Shown here one piece after another: positions 59,609-64,000 of a stretch of DNA of 64,000 nucleotides. The position numbers and the translations under genes were made by a program. The notes beneath the pieces were generated by a model. That model was not told where the DNA came from. It did no database searches and saw only the letters and a list, made by a program, of their open reading frames with translations. Position 1 is the first letter of the stretch. The number at the start of each line of letters is the position of its first letter. The DNA is from Streptomyces sp. A2-16 (lineage in GTDB: Bacteria; Actinomycetota; Actinomycetes; Streptomycetales; Streptomycetaceae): assembly GCF_018128905.1 (NCBI RefSeq), contig NZ_CP063808.1, forward strand, positions 4,464,001 through 4,528,000, given 5' to 3'.

Positions 59609-60346
59609 ATGACGCCCTACGCCCGCCGCGGCGTGCACGGCCAGACGGTGGAGGCCCTCGCCCGTCGCATCCTGGGCGGCCAAATCCCCGAGGGGGCCAC
59701 GCTCGACCTGGTGGCGCTCCAGAGCGAGCTGGACGTGAGCCTGACCGCGTTGCGCGAGTCGCTGAAGGTGCTCGCCGCGAAGGGCATGGTCGACGCCCGC
59801 CAGAAGCGCGGCACCTTCGTGCGGGCCCGGGCCGACTGGAACCTCCTCGACGCCGACGTCCTGCGCTGGCAGTTCGAGGGCGGCCGTGCCGGCGAGGCCG
59901 ATCAGGCCCTGTTGCGGAACCTGGCCGAGGTCCGCGCCATCATCGAGCCCGCCGCCGTCCGCCTGGCCGCCACGCGCCGCACCGACGCCGACCTCACTGC
60001 CCTCGAGGACGCGCTCACCGCGATGGGGCACACCGGATCCGATCCCGCGCACGTCATCGACGCCGACCTCGCCTTCCACCGCGCGCTGCTCGCCGCCACC
60101 CACAACGAACTCCTCGAACGCATGGAGATGGTGCTCGAGTCGGGGCTCGCCCACCGCGACCGGATCGTGCACTCCTCCCCGCACAGCGAGGACCCGATCC
60201 CGGCGCACCGCGCCGTCCTGGACGCCGTACGCGCCCAGGATCCCCTGGCCGCCGAGGCAGCCATGCGTGCCCTGCTCGAGCAGGCCGGCCGCGACCTGGA
60301 CCGCATCGGCACGGCCGACGACACGGAAGGCACCACCGCGCAGTGA
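59609..60346 (+). CDS. GntR-family regulator, FadR subfamily (DgoR-like)
   Basis: 245 residues from ATG 59609 (AAAGG upstream). Winged helix: TVEALARRILGGQIPEGATL, LDVSLTALRESLKVLAAKGM and VDARQKRGTFVR. The all-helical FCD ligand domain follows (NLAEVRAIIEPAAVRLAATR; DADLAFHRALLAATHNELLE; SSPHSEDPIPAHRAVLDAV), with Asp and His residues at the usual metal-binding positions. E. coli DgoR, of the same subfamily, represses the galactonate operon and responds to D-galactonate. This protein probably does likewise. The gene is within the operon and overlaps the dehydratase start (GTGA). Confidence 0.92.
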   Translation: MTPYARRGVHGQTVEALARRILGGQIPEGATLDLVALQSELDVSLTALRESLKVLAAKGMVDARQKRGTFVRARADWNLLDADVLRWQFEGGRAGEADQALLRNLAEVRAIIEPAAVRLAATRRTDADLTALEDALTAMGHTGSDPAHVIDADLAFHRALLAATHNELLERMEMVLESGLAHRDRIVHSSPHSEDPIPAHRAVLDAVRAQDPLAAEAAMRALLEQAGRDLDRIGTADDTEGTTAQ

Positions 60347-61488
60347 AGATCACCCGTATCGAGACCTTCCTGGTCCCGCCGCGCTGGCTGTTCTGCCGGG
60401 TGGAGACCGACGACGGCGTGGTCGGGTGGGGTGAACCCGTCGTCGAGGGACGGGCCGAGATCGTCCGGGCCGCCGTGGACGTACTGGCCGAGTACCTCGT
60501 CGGGCAGGACCCGCTGCGCATCGAGGACCACTGGCAGGTCCTCACCAAGGGCGGCTTCTATCGCGGCGGTCCCATCCTGTCGAGCGCCGTCGCCGGCCTC
60601 GACCAGGCCCTGTGGGACATCGCCGGCAAGACCTACGGCGCCCCCGTGCACGCCCTGCTCGGCGGGCCCGTCCGCGACTGCGTCCGTGTCTACGCCTGGG
60701 TCGGTGGCGACGAGCCCGCCCAACTCACCGAGCAGGTCACCGAGCAGGTCGCCGCGGGCTTCACCGCGGTGAAGATGAACGCGGCGGGCCCGACCTCACC
60801 GATCGCCTCCGCCGCCGAGACCGCGGCCGTCGTCGACCGGGTGGCCGCCGTACGCGAGGTGCTGGGCCCCGACCGTGACGTGGCCGTCGACTTCCACGGC
60901 CGCTTCACCGCCGCCGGCGCCCGCCGTGCACTGGCCGAACTCGCCCCGCTGCACCCGTTGTTCGTGGAGGAACCCGTCCTGCCCGAGCAGGGCCACCTCC
61001 TGGCCGGTCTCGTGGTCGCCAGCTCCGTCCCGCTCGCCACCGGCGAACGCCTCTACTCCCGCACCGAGTTCCTGCCCGCCCTTGCCGCGGGCATCGCCGT
61101 CGCCCAGCCCGACCTCTCCCACGCCGGCGGCATCTCCGAGGTCCACCGCATCGCCTCCCTCGCCGACACCTACGGCGCCCAGCTCGCCCCCCACTGCCCG
61201 CTCGGCCCGATCGCCCTGGCCGCCAGCCTCCAAGTCGCCTTTGCCACACCGAACTTCCTCATCCAGGAACAGAGCCGGGGCATCCACTACAACAAGGACG
61301 CCGACCTGCTCTCCTACGTCGTCGACCCCGAACCGTTCCGGTTCACCGCCGGCCACGCCCACCGCAGCGGCCTGCCCGGCCTCGGGATCACCGTCGACGA
61401 GAACGCCGTACGCGCCGCCGACCGCACCGGCCATGCCTGGCGCAACCCGGTGTGGCGGCACTCCGACGGCTCGTTCGCGGAGTGGTGA
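60343..61488 (+). CDS. dgoD: D-galactonate dehydratase
   Basis: 381 residues of the enolase superfamily, colinear with E. coli DgoD as I recall it: VPPRWLF near the N-terminus, GFYRGGPILSSAVAGLDQAL, metal ligands Asp183, Glu209 and Glu235 (AVDFHGRF, FVEEPVLPEQ, ATGERLYSR), catalytic His185 in DFHGR and His284 in LAPHCPLGPIAL, then IQEQSRGIHYNKDADLL and the C-terminal WRNPVWRHSDGSFAEW. It dehydrates D-galactonate to 2-keto-3-deoxygalactonate. Start GTG 60343 overlaps the regulator stop; the stop overlaps the next start. Confidence 0.95.
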   Translation: MKITRIETFLVPPRWLFCRVETDDGVVGWGEPVVEGRAEIVRAAVDVLAEYLVGQDPLRIEDHWQVLTKGGFYRGGPILSSAVAGLDQALWDIAGKTYGAPVHALLGGPVRDCVRVYAWVGGDEPAQLTEQVTEQVAAGFTAVKMNAAGPTSPIASAAETAAVVDRVAAVREVLGPDRDVAVDFHGRFTAAGARRALAELAPLHPLFVEEPVLPEQGHLLAGLVVASSVPLATGERLYSRTEFLPALAAGIAVAQPDLSHAGGISEVHRIASLADTYGAQLAPHCPLGPIALAASLQVAFATPNFLIQEQSRGIHYNKDADLLSYVVDPEPFRFTAGHAHRSGLPGLGITVDENAVRAADRTGHAWRNPVWRHSDGSFAEW

Positions 61489-62303
61489 GCGTGTCCCTGG
61501 CCCTCGCCACCGACCCTGCCCACGGCGGACGCTGGACCTCGCTGCGCGACGGCGACCGCGAATGGCTGTGGCACCGCCAGGACCCCGCCCGCGAACGCGT
61601 CGCACCCGGAGACGCCTTCGTGGACGCGGGCGGACTGGAGGAGTGCGTGCCCACGGTGCGTGGCACCCCCGACCACGGAGACGTCTGGTCCCGGCCGTGG
61701 TCACGCGACGGTGACACCGAGCGCGTTCACTGCGACGCGTTCACCCTCGTCCGCACCGTGCGGGCCACCGCCGACGGCGTCGAGGTGGACTACAGGCTCC
61801 TGGCCGAGCCCGGCTACCGCTTCGTGTGGGCCGCCCACGCGCTCCTCGACCTCTCCGAGCGAGCCGAACTCCGGGCCAGGACGGGCGTTTCCACCCGGCT
61901 CTTCCCCGAGGCGTCATCCCTGCTCGACGCCCCCTGGCCGGACGACGCCGCCTGGGTGGAAGGCCCCTGGCCCGCACCGTGCGGACTGCGCCTCGACCGG
62001 TTCGGCCCCGCCGACGGTACGGCCGTCGGGGCCGTCCTCGCCGACGGCCGTGCCTGCGTCCACGACGGAGCCGACCGGCTCGCCCTCGGCGTCGAATCCG
62101 AGGGCCAGCCCGTGTCGATGGCCCTGTGGCGGAACCTCGGCGGCTTCCCCGAGGCCGCGCCCTACCGCAGCATCGGGATCGAGCCCATGCTCGGCCGCAC
62201 CTTCGACCTCGCCCAGGCAGGCCCCGGCGACGCGGCGCGCGTCCCCGCCTCCGGGGAAGTCCACTGGCGCCTCACGCTGACCCCCGACTGCCGCTGCCCC
62301 TGA
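61485..62303 (+). CDS. galactose mutarotase-like (aldose 1-epimerase fold) protein
   Basis: 272 residues from GTG 61485, overlapping dgoD by four bases. Beta-rich sequence with RWTSLRDGDREWLWHRQD, VEVDYRLLAEPGYRFVWAAH and GFPEAAPYRSIGIEPMLGRT, the last resembling the Glu-containing end of aldose 1-epimerases. The usual His catalytic pair is not obvious (HRQD and AAHALLD are candidates). Role inferred: interconversion of galactose anomers, or of pathway lactones, before dehydrogenation. It might instead bind a sugar acid; the family is poorly studied. Confidence 0.65.
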   Translation: MSVSLALATDPAHGGRWTSLRDGDREWLWHRQDPARERVAPGDAFVDAGGLEECVPTVRGTPDHGDVWSRPWSRDGDTERVHCDAFTLVRTVRATADGVEVDYRLLAEPGYRFVWAAHALLDLSERAELRARTGVSTRLFPEASSLLDAPWPDDAAWVEGPWPAPCGLRLDRFGPADGTAVGAVLADGRACVHDGADRLALGVESEGQPVSMALWRNLGGFPEAAPYRSIGIEPMLGRTFDLAQAGPGDAARVPASGEVHWRLTLTPDCRCP

Positions 62304-62382
62304 CCCCTTCCGCCGCACCCGGAGGCACCGGGCCCACCGGCCCCGCCGCCGAAGCCGACCGAGACACAAGGAGTTCTGGTCC

Positions 62383-63015
62383 GTGGACCTACGAGCCGCC
62401 CTGGCAGACCGCCGCCTCGTCGCCATCGTCCGCGGAGGTGACCCCGACGCCGCGCTGCGCACCGTACTCGCCCTGGCCGAGGAGGGCATCGACCTCATCG
62501 AGGTGTCCCTCAGCAGTGTGGACGCACTCGCTGTGATCGCGCGCAGCGCCGCGGAACTCGGCCCGCACCGGCCGATCGGCGCGGGTACCGTCCTGACCGC
62601 GGACGACGCGCGCGCCGCCCAGGACGCCGGCGCCGCCTTCGCCGTCACCCCCGGCCTGGGCGCGGGCGCCGACACCGCTCGTGAGCTGGGCCTGCCGGTT
62701 CTGGCCGGCGTCATGACCCCGACCGAGGTCATCACAGCCCAGGCCCAGGGCGCCGACGCGCTCAAGCTGTTCCCGGCCGCCCACGCCGGGGGACCGGCCT
62801 ACCTCACAGCCCTGCGCGCGCCCTTCCCCGACGCCGCGTTCGTGCCCGTGGGCGGCGTGGACCTCGAAGCCGCTCGCGCTTATCTCACTGCCGGTGCCAC
62901 CGCCGTCGGCGTCGGCTCCCCGCTCGTCGCCGACGCGGCCGACGGCGGCAGCCTGAGCGCCCTGCGCCGGCGTGCCCGGGCGTTTCGCAACGCCGTCGAG
63001 GAAGCGACCGCATGA
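62383..63015 (+). CDS. KDPG/KDPGal-type aldolase
   Basis: 210 residues from GTG 62383, with AAGGAG upstream. Small class I aldolase barrel: LVAIVRGGD (Arg17), Glu40 in IEVSLSS, GAGTVLTADDARAAQDAGAA, TPG phosphate loop, and Schiff-base Lys128 in DALKLFPAAHAGG. Cleaves 2-keto-3-deoxy-6-phosphogalactonate (or gluconate) to pyruvate and glyceraldehyde 3-phosphate. VSLSS replaces the ITLRT/VPLNS seen in characterised enzymes, so specificity cannot be read off. A ~80-bp gap from the previous gene is the only break in the operon's 3' half. Confidence 0.93.
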   Translation: MDLRAALADRRLVAIVRGGDPDAALRTVLALAEEGIDLIEVSLSSVDALAVIARSAAELGPHRPIGAGTVLTADDARAAQDAGAAFAVTPGLGAGADTARELGLPVLAGVMTPTEVITAQAQGADALKLFPAAHAGGPAYLTALRAPFPDAAFVPVGGVDLEAARAYLTAGATAVGVGSPLVADAADGGSLSALRRRARAFRNAVEEATA

Positions 63016-63902
63016 CCGAGTACCAGGCCCTGCCCAGCGGCCCCGACCGCCTGGAGCTGGGCGAGGGCATCCGCTGGACGGGCGAACGCATCGTCCTGGT
63101 GGACATCCTCAAGGGACGGCTGCTGACCACGGCCCACGACCCTCACCACCCGCTGCGCGAACTCCTCAGCCTCCCCGTCCCGTTGGGCGCGGTGGCACCC
63201 GTCGCCGGCCGTCCCGGAACGTGGATAGCCGCCGCCGGCACCGGCGTCTGCCTCCTCGACGCCCACGGCATACCCCACTGGCTGGCCACTCCCGAGGACC
63301 GCCCCGGCCCGAGCATGCGCATGAACGACGGGATCGCCGACCCGGCGGGACGCTTCTGGGCGGGCAGCATGGCCTACGACACCACCCAGGGCGCCGGCAC
63401 CCTGTACCGCGTCGACCACGACGGCACCGTCACCCCCGCCGTCGAAGGCGTCACCATCCCCAACGGGCCCGCCTTCACCGCGGACGGCCGCACCATGTAC
63501 CTGGCCGACAGCGCCCACGGGATCGTCCGCCGCTACCCGGTCGACCCGGTGACGGGCAGCGTGGGCGCCCCCGAGGACTTTCTTACCGTCGACGAGGGCA
63601 GCCCGGACGGCATGACGGTCGACGCCGAGGGAGCTCTGTGGTGTGCCGTCTGGGGTACGGGCACGGTCCGCCGCCATCTGGCCGACGGGAGTCTCGACCA
63701 GGTCGTCCACCTCCCCGCCGCTCAGCCTGCCGGCGTCTGTCTCGAAGGCACGCTGCTGCACGTCACCACCGCCACCGTCGGCCTGGACACGCCCGGCCCG
63801 TACGACGGCGCGCTCTTCACCGTGCCCGTCGACGTCCCCGGCACACCGACGCCCGCCTACCGGCTCGCTCCCTCCGCACCGGTGCCGGGAGGAGTCGCAT
63901 GA
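63012..63902 (+). CDS. SMP-30/gluconolactonase-type sugar lactonase
   Basis: 296 residues. Six-bladed propeller with the four metal ligands at family positions: Glu18 (LGEGIRW), Asn105 (MRMNDGIAD), Asn151 (TIPNGPAF) and Asp199 (GSPDGMTVD). Hydrolyses an aldonolactone, here presumably galactono-1,4/1,5-lactone made by the SDR, to galactonate for DgoD. Overlaps the aldolase stop and the kinase start (ATGA both). Confidence 0.94.
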   Translation: MTEYQALPSGPDRLELGEGIRWTGERIVLVDILKGRLLTTAHDPHHPLRELLSLPVPLGAVAPVAGRPGTWIAAAGTGVCLLDAHGIPHWLATPEDRPGPSMRMNDGIADPAGRFWAGSMAYDTTQGAGTLYRVDHDGTVTPAVEGVTIPNGPAFTADGRTMYLADSAHGIVRRYPVDPVTGSVGAPEDFLTVDEGSPDGMTVDAEGALWCAVWGTGTVRRHLADGSLDQVVHLPAAQPAGVCLEGTLLHVTTATVGLDTPGPYDGALFTVPVDVPGTPTPAYRLAPSAPVPGGVA

Positions 63903-64000
63903 GGGACACCTGGCGCCCCACGCGAGGACGCGTGGTCTGCATCGGCGAGACCATGGCCGCTCTGAGCCCCGACCCGGCTCTGCCGCTGGCCGACGCCGAC
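63899..64000 (+). CDS. PfkB-family sugar kinase, 5' end (cut by window)
   Basis: Only 34 residues are visible. RVVCIGETMAALSPD is the first strand of PfkB/ribokinase-type kinases, with the GE motif typical of 2-keto-3-deoxygluconate kinases. As the last unassigned pathway step is phosphorylation of 2-keto-3-deoxygalactonate, that is the probable reaction. Confidence 0.8.
   Translation, partial: MRDTWRPTRGRVVCIGETMAALSPDPALPLADAD

Noticed and set aside
1..64000. tRNA, rRNA, riboswitch or phage attachment site
   Set aside because: No cloverleaf, rRNA-like sequence or recognisable riboswitch core was seen by eye; a tRNAscan/Infernal run would be decisive.

Overview
The window is high-GC actinobacterial DNA, almost certainly from a Streptomyces chromosome. 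Third codon positions are nearly all G or C, GTG starts and ATGA/GTGA overlaps are common, many proteins are secreted, and the families are typical of the genus (SigE-type sigma factor, MmyB-type regulator, SWIM/VWA/MoxR operon, ricin-type lectin enzymes). The mix of secreted hydrolases, degenerate insertion sequences and many broken genes suggests a chromosome arm rather than the core. I saw no tRNA, rRNA, CRISPR array or antibiotic gene cluster.

Layout. 1-5.1 kb: the 3' part of a nSTAND/WD40 protein, then an IS256-type transposase fused in frame to a truncated, frameshifted TAP-type hydrolase. 5.2-12.3 kb: small enzymes plus three secreted proteins (an NPP1-family protein, a ThuA-ricin lectin protein and a GH18-ricin lectin protein, the last with a DasR-like site upstream). 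12.5-16.4 kb: an ABC exporter with its two-component system in one operon, behind a palindrome. 16.6-23.7 kb: a methyltransferase, an IS481 remnant, an NmrA/TetR divergent pair, an LLM oxidoreductase/hydrolase pair facing a MerR regulator across a MerR-type promoter, and broken TSUP and GH62 genes. 23.7-29.7 kb: an ECF sigma factor with a membrane partner, a secreted ricin-type protein, an FAD oxidoreductase and a lipoprotein.

29.8-42.3 kb holds the most unusual locus: five tightly packed minus-strand genes for a DUF4132 protein, a 1,634-residue protein with no domain I recognise, a MoxR-type AAA+ ATPase, a DUF5682-VWA protein and a SWIM zinc-finger protein. MoxR and VWA proteins normally act as an ATPase/adaptor pair, and comparative genomics has proposed biological-conflict roles for such multi-component systems. 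The function here is unproven. A HEAT-repeat gene lies upstream on the same strand.

44.1-50.8 kb: an aldo/keto reductase, decayed LysR, AKR and IS genes, acetyltransferases, an unlisted 51-residue ORF, and an MmyB regulator divergent from an SDR.

50.8-64 kb is a coherent alpha-galactoside catabolic island. A secreted GH27 enzyme, a lipoprotein-dependent ABC importer and a cytoplasmic GH36 enzyme should deliver free galactose. An SDR dehydrogenase, SMP-30 lactonase, DgoD-type galactonate dehydratase, PfkB-type kinase (cut by the window end) and KDPG-type aldolase then form a complete De Ley-Doudoroff route to pyruvate and glyceraldehyde 3-phosphate. A FadR-type GntR regulator and a mutarotase-like protein sit inside the operon. 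The GH27/ABC divergent region carries repeated AT-rich motifs, each next to a TTGAC-type -35 box.
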